64,000 bases of DNA, taken from the NCBI GenBank assembly GCA_014904845.1, contig MU119210.1, positions 496,001-560,000 of the forward strand, read 5' to 3'. Position 1 is the stretch's first letter; each line of letters opens with the position of its first letter. This stretch comes from Acephala macrosclerotiorum. Taxonomy: Eukaryota > Ascomycota > Leotiomycetes > Helotiales > Mollisiaceae. The position numbers and the translations under genes were made by a program. Under the pieces are notes generated by a model. That model ran no database searches, was not told where the DNA came from, and was given only the letters and a program-made list of their open reading frames with translations. Shown here in pieces: positions 1 through 10,935 of this stretch.

Positions 1-274
1 GCTTCGATCTGAATTATTTGACATAATTTTCGTCCCTTTGCAAGGTTGTTTGACCGCCTTCATTGCTGAGCTTCTTCCCTTTTCTCGGGGTTTCCAACAG
101 CCTTGCTGCACTGGTGCTTGTTTCCTCGCCGTATTCTGCAGCTCCCGCGCACCAAACTTCTTCCATCAACCCAAACAAATTCTACATCCCACCACCATCT
201 CTCCACGCTCTTCAACAAACCAAATTGCACCTCTTTCCTTGCCGACTCTTGATCCTTCATCACCAGTCTCAATC

Positions 275-1089
275 ATGGCCGCAACTCCAGAAGGTAAGCT
301 TCTCCCAACTGCACGGAAGCTATTCAGCTCCGTAGGCTTCAGCCTATCGCTGAAGAAGCAAACCAGCCACCAATGCCTTCGCAGAGCTCCTCTAGACTAC
401 AGCACAGAGAAATAACTAATATCTTTGACAGTCCTTTGGGCTCAGCGATCCAGCAAGACCGACGAAGCCAAGAACTTCATCTACCTGACCATCTCCGTAC
501 CTGACGTTCAGCCATCGAACCTGAAGCTCCAGCTCAAGCCACAAGGACTCACCTTCTCTGGTCACTCCGATTCCCTGAAGAGAGATTACCATGTCGAGCT
601 TGAGTTCTACGCCGAGATTGACGAAAAGGAGAGCAAGATTAACCACACTGCCAAGAATGTCGAGATGGTTCTGCGGAAGAAGGAGCTGAAGGAGGAGTTC
701 TGGCCAAGACTCTTGAAGGATGCGAAGAAGGTCCATTTCTTGAAGACCGACTTCGACAAGTGGGTTGATGAGGATGAGCAAAACGAGGCTCCAGAAGACG
801 ACCTAGGTAAGTAGCAATGAGCAAAGAATACGGGCACAAGCTGATATCTGTTGTAGGAGGCATGGGCGGAATGGGTGGTATGCCTGGTATGGGTGATATG
901 AGCTCAATGATGGGCGGTGGAGGCGACTTCGGTGGCATCGACTTCTCTAAACTTGGTGGTGGAGCTGACGCTGGTGAGGAGGAGGCTGACGATGATGATG
1001 ACGATGACGACGAGATGCCAGAGCTTGAGGAGGCCGATGAGAAAGAGGGCGAGGCTTCTTCTTCCAAGAAGATCGAGGAGGTCAATTAG
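275..1089 (+). CDS. wos2: Hsp90 co-chaperone p23 (Sba1/Wos2 family)
   Basis: Cytosolic/nuclear co-chaperone that binds the ATP-bound Hsp90 dimer and stabilises client complexes. Three exons: 275-293, 432-806, 857-1089. Introns are GT-AG and the joined frame is open, about 208 residues. The product begins MAATPEVLWAQRSS and has a CS (p23-type beta-sandwich) domain over roughly residues 8-105. The family-typical WPRL motif is seen as FWPRLLKDAKKVHFLKTDFD. It is followed by a Gly-Met-rich stretch (GGMGGMGGMPGMGDM) and a strongly acidic Asp/Glu tail, the classical fungal p23 layout. The start is the first ATG, and only six codons precede intron 1. Sequence before 275 looks like a CT-rich leader with no coding signal. 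The identification is secure; the choice of fission-yeast versus budding-yeast naming is arbitrary. Confidence 0.93.
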
Positions 1090-1557
1090 ATTTCGCTGGG
1101 CTACAGAGGCGCAGACAAGATTGGAGGTCTTCTGGTCAGTTATTTCAAGCGTCTCGGATGGTCACTCAGATCTTTTCGTTTGGGCTCATCAATTGATGGC
1201 TCGATCTTCTTTGGCTTTGCATGGGGGTGTTGAATACCTTTGCAGAAAGATAAAAGCAATACTGGACGTCTCCAATTGATTTTCGTGCGTTCCTGAATTT
1301 TGTAAACTTGTCATGCGGTGCCATTTTTTTCAATCGGGCTCGAGCTCCGCAGGCTGATCTAATCCGTATCACTGCATTCATCCCAAGTGCATGGAATTTA
1401 CATGTGCTCAGCATTCTAGTCATCTGTTGCGGGGAAGTCCCAATATCTACCTACTTAAGCTCCTTCATTTATCCTCCATCTGTCCTCCTTCAACTCTGCA
1501 ATACAAGGTTCAACTCGATCTTCCAGCGTCTAGACTTCAAGCAAGACCCGATCAAAC
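1090..1557. other. intergenic, p23 3' flank and upstream region of small gene
   Basis: No coding pattern stands out. A CT-rich stretch near 1440-1500 precedes the next ATG and may be its leader. Confidence 0.5.
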
Positions 1558-1872
1558 ATGAGAGCTTCAACTACACACAGAAGAGTAAGCGCTCAGCTTC
1601 TTAAGGCTAGTTCGACATCGAATATACATTTCGCACGTTTCCAATCATCGCAAGCAACGTCAACCACGCAAGACCAAACACAAGAGCAATACACCGCCAC
1701 CGACGCTGCAAACTTCTCCCGCCTCGGCGCCAGCATCACAGCCCTGCCTCCCGATGAGCACTACAAGCTTCCCATTCTCTCCAACACTCCAACACCGCCT
1801 CGATTCGATCACGTGTCAAACAAACCCAAAATCGAAGCCAACGATGGTGCGGGATCTGAATCTCACCGTTGA
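1558..1872 (+). CDS. small hypothetical protein, possible mitochondrial presequence
   Basis: Single open frame of 104 codons from an ATG at 1558. The N-terminus (MRASTTHRRVSAQLLKASS...FARFQSS) has many Arg and Ser, hydroxylated residues and no acidic residue in about the first 35, as in mitochondrial targeting peptides. The rest is polar and contains LGASITALPPDEHYKLPIL. I do not recognise a domain. A GTAAGC lies at 1586, inside the first codons, so an intron cannot be excluded and the true product might differ. It is kept because codon use looks coding and a pyrimidine-rich leader precedes the ATG. Confidence 0.45.
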   Translation: MRASTTHRRVSAQLLKASSTSNIHFARFQSSQATSTTQDQTQEQYTATDAANFSRLGASITALPPDEHYKLPILSNTPTPPRFDHVSNKPKIEANDGAGSESHR

Positions 1873-2719
1873 TTGCATGGGATACGATGCCGGTGCCGGC
1901 AGGGCTAGGGATGGAGGATAGACGTACGCTTGCGGTAAGGGCTGAGTAAGCAAACTTTTCGATAATAGGTGATTTTCAGATACTAATTAGTGATAAGCTA
2001 CGAGCTAAGGGGAGAAGGCGCTTAGAAGAGGGCACTGAGTTATAGGGCTGATCGAGGGCTCGGGATTTGAGGTGGAATAGTTTTGAGGAGTGCGTCGGTT
2101 TGCGTGTATCACGTGCCTGGTATTGTTTAATGGCTTGATGAGAAGCTCTGGAGATGCTCGTTTGGTGGAGTCTGGGGAAGCTGGAGCTTGAAATTTGACT
2201 CATTTTGCAGAAGTGTTCCTTTTGTTCGGCGTCTTGATTAAGTTGAAAAGTCTGTTCTCTCAGATCATGCTTTCAATCATCGGCGAGTGTCTTCAAACAC
2301 TGCAAGAGGCGACCCTGATTTTCCTATACTTATTGTCAAAGCTTCTCGCATTTTTTAGTTGACTCCCAGAAGGTATGCCAGTGTATCATTGAATACGGTT
2401 TCCCCCTCCCTTTCCAATCATATGTCTTTTTGCAACCCCTGACGCATTCAACCAGATCTTCAGTATTTACTTTTGGACCAGCCTTATAAGCCGTCAAATC
2501 CTGGGACATTCTAAGAGCTAGACAAATGATTAAGGGTTTACACTGTATATTTCAGGGCTTAGGGAGTCGGGCGGTTTGCTGTCCACAGCTGTCCTTTCTT
2601 GGTAGCGAACGGTCCGACCCAGAGTTAAAGGACAGTCACACAAACTACCTGCATTCACCATTGCTGAGTTCGAACAATCCTAATATTCATGCTTGCCGAC
2701 TCTATCCATATATCTCCAA
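1873..2719. other. intergenic, no gene seen
   Basis: Purine-rich then mixed sequence without a convincing frame on either strand. The minus-strand frame at 1976-2203 is low complexity (Ser/Arg/Leu) and unsupported. Confidence 0.5.
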
Positions 2720-3579
2720 AATGGCTCAACAATTGCCACTCTCATTGGAGCAGCCTACATTGAAGGAGCTCGTGGCGACATCAGCCTAGTCCATGAAAGA
2801 CTATAAACTCATATCACACGTCAAATCTCTGCCAACCCCATTCGCCCGCTCAAAGTTCTTCGAAGACGAAATCACGAGAACTATTGAACAAGATTTCTTT
2901 AACAGCGAGGGTTGGCTAAATGGTGGGGCTCTTATGATCCTCGCTACTCTAGACCCCTGACGAAATTCGACTTTCTTCTCAGAAGCGCTGGATACATATC
3001 GACGCATCTACCCTTAAATTGACAAGAATAGCGTGGAGGACTGGTACGATGAGATGTTTCTTAGTTTTATGGTAGTGAGATTGGGGACATAAGGCACTTG
3101 AGCATCGTGTATCCTTTCAGATTTGAAAGAAAGTACAAGGTGGTTCCGAACTTCAATCCCAGTAACAAACTTGACACACTCTTCCTCGACTACAAAGCGA
3201 GATTTTTCTTTCTGGAAGGGGCTTCACAACGAAGAAAGGGAGAAGAAATAGGATTTATCGAGCAGAGGTTCGAAATACAAGACAAGAAGGCGCTCGAGCG
3301 TTGCTGATGGTGAAAGAGTATAATGTGTTTGCTTGGTGTCCAGGAAGCATTATTGAGATGTTGCTGCGAGGGAATTAGAGTTCGATGAGGAGGATTGTGC
3401 TTAAAGTTGTAAGGGCCATGTTGATATCTGTGGTAATTCTAGGGAGAGTCTGGTTGCGTTGTTCACTGATAGATTGGGGCTTGTACCGGAGTAAATTTGT
3501 TAAGTATGTTGGGCTTGTGGAAAATGTTGAGTATTTTGTGTGGGAGAGAGTTGATGGAGGGGCTTTGACTTGGACATAG
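2720..3579 (+). pseudogene. decayed protein-coding gene, family unknown
   Basis: From the ATG at 2720 (MAQQLPLSLEQPTLKELVATSA) one frame stays protein-like for about 350 bases, interrupted by TAG at 2787 and TGA and TAA further on. Between the stops lie well-formed segments such as HVKSLPTPFARSKFFEDEI and DFFNSEGWLNGGALMILAT, then SVEDWYDEMFLSFMV. Further protein-like pieces continue in other frames to about 3579 (NPSNKLDTLFLDYKARFFF; KYVGLVENVEYFVWERVDGG). Several stops are of the kind C-to-T change in CGA, CAA or CAG codons would make, which would fit RIP, but that is inference. No family recognised. Confidence 0.5.
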
Positions 3580-3788
3580 AGCATAATTTGGAAGTTCATA
3601 CTTCTCGATTGCTTCGGACAATATGGTGAAGTCTTCCTTGCCAGCGATTTTTAATTCCGAATTTCCAGATTAGTCGAAATCTTTGCCATTGACATTGCCC
3701 TCTCCAAGAGTCAAACCCTTGGCATGTGCTGACTTGTTCCTCTCTTCGATGAAGCCAGTTGGCAATTTAAATCCATATCTATCACCAA

Positions 3789-4268
3789 TTAGAGTCTCTC
3801 CTGCCGTTCAAGAAGGAATTTGAACATGGAAGCAGGGACTGGGATATCTTCATACCGACAATTATCGCATCTGCATTGACCAGGAACGTGACTGTCACAT
3901 CCATATTTGTATCCCCCATCCAATCCGCAGCACGTCCATCGAAAAGCTCGAGGCCAATAATCATACAATTTCTCAAAGTCGCCATTGAACTCGACCTGTC
4001 GTTTGCTCTACGTTAGAAAGAGCACCAAGGAGGTAGTCATAGAATAGAGAGTGCTTGCCTCGAACTTCTGCTTCATTTCCTCGCTTTCTTCCTGGATGGT
4101 CGCTCCCCAACCCAGAGGTCCAAGCAGAGCAACATCGGCATGATCTGGAGTGTCCCAGGTTACGACTTCGAGATTTCCACTATGGCGTCCTCCGTCTTCA
4201 CATTTTCTGTGTTTCTCTGGGACATTCCGCCAGACTGTTAGATGCTGTGTGGTTTGAGTGGAAGCCAT
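3789..4268 (-). CDS. small Cys-rich fungal protein with CCG-GCD-CxCDxC motif
   Basis: Two exons on the minus strand: 4268-4059 (70 codons, phase 0) and 3995-3789, giving 138 residues. The 63-bp intron starts with GC (GAG|GCAAGC) and ends ACAG, a plausible GC-AG intron; both exons join without a frame change. Exon 2 encodes FRWTCCGLDGGYKYGCDSH then CRCDNCR, a Cys/His arrangement suggesting a metal-binding knuckle. I have an impression of similar TCCG...GCDxH...CxCDxC proteins as multicopy, uncharacterised genes in filamentous ascomycetes, but cannot test this here. Function unknown. A decayed gene (2720-3579) lies downstream. Loss of the canonical GT donor could also be an early step of decay. 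Confidence 0.6.
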
Positions 4269-4711
4269 TGTTGAGATTAATTCAGGAGATTCACAAGAAT
4301 CGTGATATGCAGAATTTAGGATGGGAAGAAATAGAAGAAGTTTGTTTGAGTTTCGAAAGGAGATTGAGAAGAAAGAGGAAGAGAGAAACAGAAGCCAACA
4401 GAAATCACTTTACACGGTCCAACGCGTGATCGTCTGCGGGGTTGACAGGGAGACGCGCTTGGCCTCTGGATCCGTACATCCTCGACCAATCCATGGCAAG
4501 ATAACATTCCTGAATCGAGTGCAGCACTGGTTGCTTTCATGTGTCTCTTTGGGAGTCATCGAGACATCTTTTGAGAAGCTAGGGGAGCTTACTTTGATCG
4601 CGATATGATTGGCTAGATTTGAGTCTAGACTTGTTTAAGATGGGCGAAAGAGCTCGCTTAGAACCAACCTCGATCCGACTTCATCCTTCACGTCGTCTTC
4701 TTCCTCTGCTC

Positions 4712-6608
4712 ATGGCTACATCTGAGCTATCCGGAACACCAATTCGAGCTACTCAACGAGCACCTCAGAGTTGCACATCTTGCCGTAAAAGGAGGGTCAA
4801 ATGTAACAAACAGATCCCCTGTCAAGAATGCATCGGCCGTGGACTGGAAGCACAATGTACAAGAGAGACAGTCAAGGTCAAAGGCCAAATCGTTCCCGGC
4901 GAGTAAGTGTGAGGCAGCGTTGTGAATCAGATCCCTTGCTAAGATGGTCCACAGCGCTCCCATTTCACGGCCATCGTATAATGATTTGCTCCTGGAAAAT
5001 CGGCAGCTCCGAGCTCAATTGGATCGCCAACTAAAAATATTTCCTCAAAAGACTGCAAAGCATTTCGAAGCGCGTAATATCACTGAGAGCTTCGAAAGGG
5101 ATCTCTTCGAGGCTGTCGAGCATACTACACGAATCTCAACTGTCGTGGAAGACGACCAAATCATTTGGCCAAGCCCCGACTGTGCTGCCAGTCTACTGTC
5201 TTATGGCAGAATTTGGGTATCCTGGATCCATTGTGCGCTTCATCATCCCACTTTTGAGGCCGAATGCGAGATCTTCTGGCGGACAAGGCGTCCAAGCGAT
5301 GCTACAGAAACGGGCAGATCACTTTGGCTTGCTGTTTACTTCAGCTATCTGAGTGTAAGCACCTCTATGGTTCCCTTATGTAACTTCAAAGCCCCGACAC
5401 CTTACATTGTTGGCACTGGTGAAATATTCCAACCCGTTTCTCATTCGATGTATAGGCCATCCTGCTTTTCATGGATGAAGAAGAAGCCAGAGCAACAAAT
5501 CTACCACATGGTGAGCTTGGAAACCCTGATTGATGTGTCTGACTAACTCAACTCCAGACAATGTCATGACTTTGCTCCTAAATTGGTATGATGCCTCACT
5601 TTTTCACTTGTATCGAGCCGATTTCCTTCGCAACTTGAACTTCAAAAGTGTCCAAGCAATCGCGATACTTGGCATTGTGTTTAATAATGTGGGAGACTCA
5701 ACTTTGCACACCTCCCTATGGGCTTGTGGGATCAGAATTGCGAGAAGTTTGAGCTTAGACTTCGATCACCGACACCCGGAAGAGAGTCTTGTACAACGTG
5801 AAGTGCGTCGACGACTTTGGTGGACGTTTGCGTTATGCGAGTGGATTCCTATACCTTACCGAATTCCATGCGTCTACGAAGCAGACTTTGAAGTTGAGCT
5901 TCCAGCAGCGATTACAGATGAGGAGCTCACACTCCCGCGAACCTCCATGGACCAAAAGCATCGACCGATCCAGTATCATATTGCAATGATTCAGATTGCA
6001 ACCATCTATCATCGATTTCGATGCGCCCTCAGACTTGGAGCAAGCACACCAGATAAGATTTCGGCGCTGGTCATTGATTCCGATGAGTCCCTTGCGAATT
6101 TAATCGAAAGTCTGCCGGATCATCTTCGGGGTGGTGACGATGTTTTAAGCAACAACCCAGAAATTGATCAGCCATGGATCGCATGGCAGAAGACGAACCT
6201 CTCTCTAGTTTTGTTGTATTATCGCATCGTCATCAACCGAGCACTTCAGGACCAATGGATCCAAGATCCGATTACTTTTGACAGAACAAGATCCATTTGC
6301 CTTGGATCTGCTCGAGCGATGATCGCTCTCGTCAGGGACTATGCAGGCTCGGTGGCTCGTCATAGACCATGGTACGTCTTTCACATCCTTGGCAGACAAA
6401 AAGCTGATTCTCTAGGGCTACTTCATTATACCTATTTTCTGCGGCAATCATACTCGTCGTGGAGGCACGATTTCACCCGAATGAAGAAGAGGGCAACTAC
6501 GTTGAAGACATTCAATTCTGCGTTGATTTGCTGCGAAAAATATCCGACCAAAGCATCTTTGCCACCAGAGCAGTCGAGATCCTGAAAACCCAACTATTGC
6601 GGATATGA
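4712..6608 (+). CDS. Zn2Cys6 transcription factor with fungal-specific TF domain
   Basis: Nuclear binuclear-zinc-cluster regulator. Exons: 4712-4902, 4955-5354, 5456-5510, 5558-6371, 6416-6608; all junctions are GT-AG and in phase. The zinc cluster is near the N-terminus, CTSCRKRRVKCNKQIPCQEC followed by a sixth Cys (spacing 2-6-5-2-8). The middle homology region follows: RREVRRRLWWTFALCEW is the typical fungal_trans signature, and ILLFMDEEEARATNLPHD joins only after splicing. The start at 4712 (MATSELSG) has the better context; an in-frame ATG at 4640 would add 24 residues. It is adjacent to the dioxygenase and MFS genes and may regulate them, which is inference from position only. Confidence 0.85.
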
Positions 6609-6670
6609 AGACCCCATAGAGTCTGGAACATCAGAAGGGTGGCGACTAGCCTACACATAATTAATTGGTC

Positions 6671-7849
6671 TCAGTAAGCCGTGGCACCAGACAGTTTCAA
6701 CACAAGTTCTGTGTGCTCGGGCTCCTCGAATGGCCTATCCCTCTCATGAATGTCAGGCTTTCCCAGTCGTAATTTTGTCTTGGTATTTTCAAAGATATTC
6801 GCATGAGGCCAGTGTGTCTAGCAAATGTCAGCCTACGTCTAAACGGCAGAATCGGATAGGGGAAGCTTCACTGTTCCTTTTCTCTCCATGAATAGTTTGG
6901 CCTTTTTTTCCAAGTCTTCCGCAGTCGCAAACGATGCCGGTGTGTAGCAAGCATCTACTCTACAAGTCAGGGCTATCGGGTTGTTCAGCCATGTGCTGGG
7001 CACTTACAGACCAGAGCTCTCAAATTTTGGCTGCTTGGCAAGACGTTATGATGCACTGTTCTAGAATCCCACAGGATCAAATCTCCAGGATCTGCGCACA
7101 CTTTTACGGTTTCACAGCCTCTCTCTTCGAACCACTTTGTCTCTGACTCCTGGAATCCAAACCAGTCATCTGGTCCCCAGGTCTTCCGTCCAGCCACGTC
7201 ATGGGTTTTGAAGAACTCCTCATTCAAGGCATGAGAACCCTTCATGACAATAAGACCGCCATCTTTTGGCCCATTGGGAGCGAAGTTCAGTATTCCTTGC
7301 ACGCACTGTAGTCCGGTTCGACGGGGTGACTGGTCAACGTGTGGCCATGGCTGGTTGGCGGCTCGTTTGGTCGAAGGGAGGGTCAGATTCATCCCATCGA
7401 AGGACACCAGTAGCTTCTCGGTACCCCAAAGCTTACTGAAAGCCTCGATAACTCCTGGTTCCCTGTCGCAGTCAGCACGGATACTTCGAAGAACTCAAAT
7501 CCAAGATCCTACTGGCGAGCTTCCCATATGAAGCGTTCATGCTGAACTGAGTAGCCATGGTACATTCCACCTCTTTCCTTCGTTAGCTTTTGATAATCGC
7601 AGATTTATCTAGGATGACATACTTCATGTGCGTTGGAAGATGCTCTTCTGTCCAGGTCTCTGGCCTATTCCGGTCGAAGCCAAAAGGGAACTTCTCCAGC
7701 CACTGGAACATTTGCTCGATGTATTTCTGGGAATTTTCTAGCGATATGACGCTCTTGACGACAACGAATCCATCTCGGAATAAGTCATCTCTCCAGTCGC
7801 CATAAATGAAGGATGTATCGATCGTCTGGGCAGCAGTCGAGTGAGGCAT
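6671..7849 (-). CDS. phytanoyl-CoA dioxygenase (PhyH)-like Fe(II)/2-oxoglutarate oxygenase
   Basis: Five exons, minus strand: 7849-7623, 7572-7513, 7462-7008, 6954-6872, 6817-6671; 323 residues. Non-haem iron dioxygenase. The metal-binding HxD is in PWPHVDQSP and the distal His in WDSRTVHHNV, with a double-stranded beta-helix order typical of PhyH. Further family marks are GLQCVQGILNFAPNGPKDGGL, VCADPGDLILWDSR and GTTHWP near the C-terminus. Substrate is not predictable: fungal members hydroxylate secondary metabolites, fatty acids or amino acids. It is head-to-head with an MFS transporter across 599 bp and its 3' end is 62 bp from the stop of the Zn2Cys6 gene, so the three may form a small co-regulated unit. 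Confidence 0.85.
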
Positions 7850-8448
7850 GATGTTACTCGATGAATGAGTTGAATGGAGAGCAAAGTTGATCTTTTCGGT
7901 GGAGCGATGGGAGCGTACGAAAGCTCAAATAAATATTCATCTGAAATTCTGTTCTTCGCCACTGCTTTGGACCTGCAGCGCCGCGGCACGTTCCACAAGT
8001 CTGGAAGACTTGATCCTGCGGCAACTCTTCCTTTGAATACCCCACCTACGCACGAGTCTCGCGCGGGCCAGCAACGTGGGAAGAACCCCGGCCAAAACGA
8101 CAGCTCGGCCAACGAGAGTTGCTCAAATGGCGATAGCTTAAAATTTCAGGTATCACAATCTCGCCCGAAACTCGTGCGAGTCTAGTGTCTGTTCTAGTGG
8201 GAACTTTCGGCCACCCCCGCCGGTTCTACACTCGCAATTTCACGACAAAGATTAACTTTCATATCCCGATGCCATTCAAACAACGATATCCGACAATGGG
8301 AAAGTAGCTGATATGGATTCGAAAGATTGGGATCTTTGCCCTCATAGATAAGAGAATCGAAGGACAGCACAGCCGGAAGCATAAGTATCCTTGACTCGTC
8401 CTGCAAGGAAACCATAGCAAATTCAACCACAACGATATTTGAACCATC
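7850..8448. promoter_or_regulatory. bidirectional spacer between dioxygenase and MFS genes
   Basis: 599 bp separate the two divergent start codons, so both promoters must lie here. A CGG-N9-CCG arrangement at 8208-8222 is the inverted-triplet pattern used by many Zn2Cys6 dimers; whether the neighbouring regulator binds it is unknown. The open frames inside are short and unsupported. Confidence 0.5.
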
Positions 8449-10155
8449 ATGGAAGACAAATCTGCCTCCTCACCCGTCACCACCATGAACCTGCCCAATA
8501 ATACCAATCCTCAATGGTGGCACGACAGGGGATTGCAACGCCTAATCTTTTGGCAGATGTGCATCTTGATCTCTCAGATGACGGTTGGCTTTGATGAAAG
8601 CATCGTTGGAAGCTTCCAAGCAATGGAACCATGGATTCGAGGTCAGTTTTCAACAAGGCTTGTCTTGAATGCCAACTTCCAACACAGTTCTAGACATGGG
8701 AAATCCAAGCGCTTCAAAAATTGGCCTCATCTCAACAGTCGTCTTCATTGGTGGATTCTGCGGCGCTTTCGTCGCACCTCCAGTTGCAGATCAATTTGGT
8801 CGACGTGCTGCTATTCTTCTCGGGTCTTGTCTCGTTGTTATTGGGGCAGTTATCCAGACTGCAGCTCAGAATTCTGGGATGTTCATCGGTGGTCGACTTA
8901 TCATTGGTTTTGGCATTAGCTTTACTTGCTGTGCCGGCCCGAGTCTGATCAACGAACTCGCTCATCCTCGTATGCGTGGAACAATTGCATCTATGGCGAG
9001 TAATTGTCTGATATTTGGGCGGTAGACCATCTGACAAATGAACAGTTCAATGTCCTGTGGTACGTTGGATCAATCATTGCGGCATGGGTATCCTTCGGAA
9101 CTGGTCACCTTACGGTCTCGTCGTGGTCGTGGCGTACGCCTTCGGTGATCCAAGCGGCTCCGGCAGTGCTTGTATTGTGCGCTTTGCCTTTCATTCCCGA
9201 ATCGCCTCGCTGGCTTTACTCCCAAGGCAGAGTCGATGATGCCCGTCGAGTCCTCGCAGAGTACCACGCGAATGGAGTATTGAACGATGCCCTCGTTGAA
9301 TTGGAGATGAACGAATTAGCATCTGGGATTGCTCAGGACCGAATCAGCAAGCAAATGGCATGGGGTCAACTGCTCAAGAGCAAAGCAAATCGCAAACGCT
9401 TCGGCATTTGTATTGCTGTGGCTCTTATCACACTCTGGAACGGACAAGGAGTTATCTCCTATTATTTCTCGCCTATCCTCACGAGCATTGGAATCACCAG
9501 TACCAACAGCCAGACAGGCATCAATGGCGGACTACAGATTTGGAACTTCTTCTGCGCGCTATTCGGCGCATTGCTGGCGGATCGAGTAGGCAGACGAACT
9601 CTCTGGCTCTGGTCGTTCTTTGGTATGATCGTTTGCAATGTTCCGCTCACAATTTCAAGCGCAGTCTACTCGAAGAATGGCAACGATGCCTCTGCATACA
9701 CCGCAGTTGTTTTCCTCTTCTTGTACGATGCTGCGTACAACATTGCTTGCAACCCTCTCCTGTATTGCTACGCTGTGGAGATCCTACCATATAGCATTCG
9801 TGCTCGTGGACTGGGTCTGCAGATCGCGGTTTCGCAGGCGGCATTGACTGTCAATCAATATGTAAATCCGATAGCGCTGGATTCCATCGGGTATTACTAC
9901 TACATTTTCTATCTCGGGATGCTGATTTTGGGGGTGAGTACATTACTCTCCCAGCACTATTTCAGAACTGATATTCCGTAGACTGCGATCATTTACTTCT
10001 TCTTCCCTGAAACGAAAGGATATACCTTGGAAGAGCTTTCTCATTTCTTTGAGGATCCTAATGTTACGGATATCGAGGGTGTAGAAAAAGCACTCGATGC
10101 TGACTCGACAACAAAGACATCCCCAAATCAATCCGTCAAGGTATTAGAGGTGTAG
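8449..10155 (+). CDS. MFS sugar transporter (lactose/hexose permease type)
   Basis: Twelve-TM plasma-membrane sugar porter, 520 residues, exons 8449-8641, 8688-8995, 9046-9933, 9982-10155. Family signatures seen: DQFGRR in the loop 2-3 region, PESPRWL after TM6, ADRVGRRTLW in loop 8-9 and FPETKGYTLEEL after TM12. Intron 2 (8996-9045, 50 bp) begins GC: only a donor at ATG|GCGAGT keeps phase, and it yields IASMFNVLWYVGSIIAAW, exactly the length expected in this family. The nearest GT donor breaks the frame or needs a 26-bp intron. The donor looks like GTGAGT with one T-to-C change. Substrate not predictable; the neighbouring oxygenase suggests a shared pathway. Confidence 0.88.
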
Positions 10156-10436
10156 AGGCAATGGCAGATGGCAGAGACTTGTCGAAGTACGTTGCAGACA
10201 ATGAGTTACTAAAGGCGATTGTTTCGCATCCACCAGCATTTCTCCAATCACGGACGGTTCAGTGCACAAGTCATGGAGTCTTCCAATTCCGCTTCAAAAT
10301 TGCGTATTCAGAATAATTCTTTTCATCTCGAGCGATTCATAGCCAGTGCTCATGAAATATATAACGCGAGAAGCACTTCAATCCGAACATATCTAGATCA
10401 TCCAATTCATAACCAAGCAAGCAGTCTTCAAGTTTT

Positions 10437-10455
10437 AAAAAAAAAAAAAAAAAAA
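10437..10455. repeat. poly(A) run, A19
   Basis: Nineteen consecutive A in the spacer after the transporter, 47 bp before the next ATG. Either a simple homopolymer or the trace of a retroposed 3' end; no target-site duplication was identified. Confidence 0.7.
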
Positions 10456-10502
10456 CTTGACCATCTTCATATCAAAGAAATATCAGTTACCTGAGGGACA
10501 CC

Positions 10503-10775
10503 ATGGGCAACTATGCATCAACTCCAGGAGAAGAGGAGAGAAATCTCGGAGAAGAGCGTTTGAGGTGTTGCAGGTGTTGGGGTCTGATGACGGAGAGGAC
10601 ATGTGCGAAACATAGGCGTCCTCATGCCTTTTGTGTAGAGTGCTACTTTTTGTCTGACAATGTGAAGACGAGGAAGGTGTGCATATATTATGGAAAGACG
10701 GTGGATCGAGAGGACGAGACGATATCTTGTGAGGATACTGTTGATGAGATAGAAAGCCACCGTGGGCGGGTGTAG
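10503..10775 (+). CDS. small Cys-rich hypothetical protein
   Basis: ATG at 10503 opens a 90-codon frame with no intron. The centre reads RCCRCWGLMTERTCAKHRRP then HAFCVECYFL and KVCIYYGK, giving paired CxxC, CxxH and CxxC that could bind zinc. The C-terminus is acidic. No family recognised; it may be an orphan gene or a fragment of a RING-like protein. A19 upstream and no clear promoter lower confidence. Confidence 0.4.
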   Translation: MGNYASTPGEEERNLGEERLRCCRCWGLMTERTCAKHRRPHAFCVECYFLSDNVKTRKVCIYYGKTVDREDETISCEDTVDEIESHRGRV

Positions 10776-10935
10776 AATGCAATTGTGGAAGTCGTTGAAA
10801 GCCGTGCTGGGCCTTGGGTTCCGTTGTTTCATTATATCGATGTCGCTAAGCAGGCCAAAGTCCCATCCAAAGTCATTAACCCCGAACTCCTAACAACATG
10901 ATTTTTCCTGATCGTTGATATTACTGATAAATCGG

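Noticed and set aside
9004..9981. Separate short transporter gene starting at 9004
   Set aside because: It is the third exon of the MFS gene; the upstream exons supply TM1-TM4 and join through the GC-AG intron.
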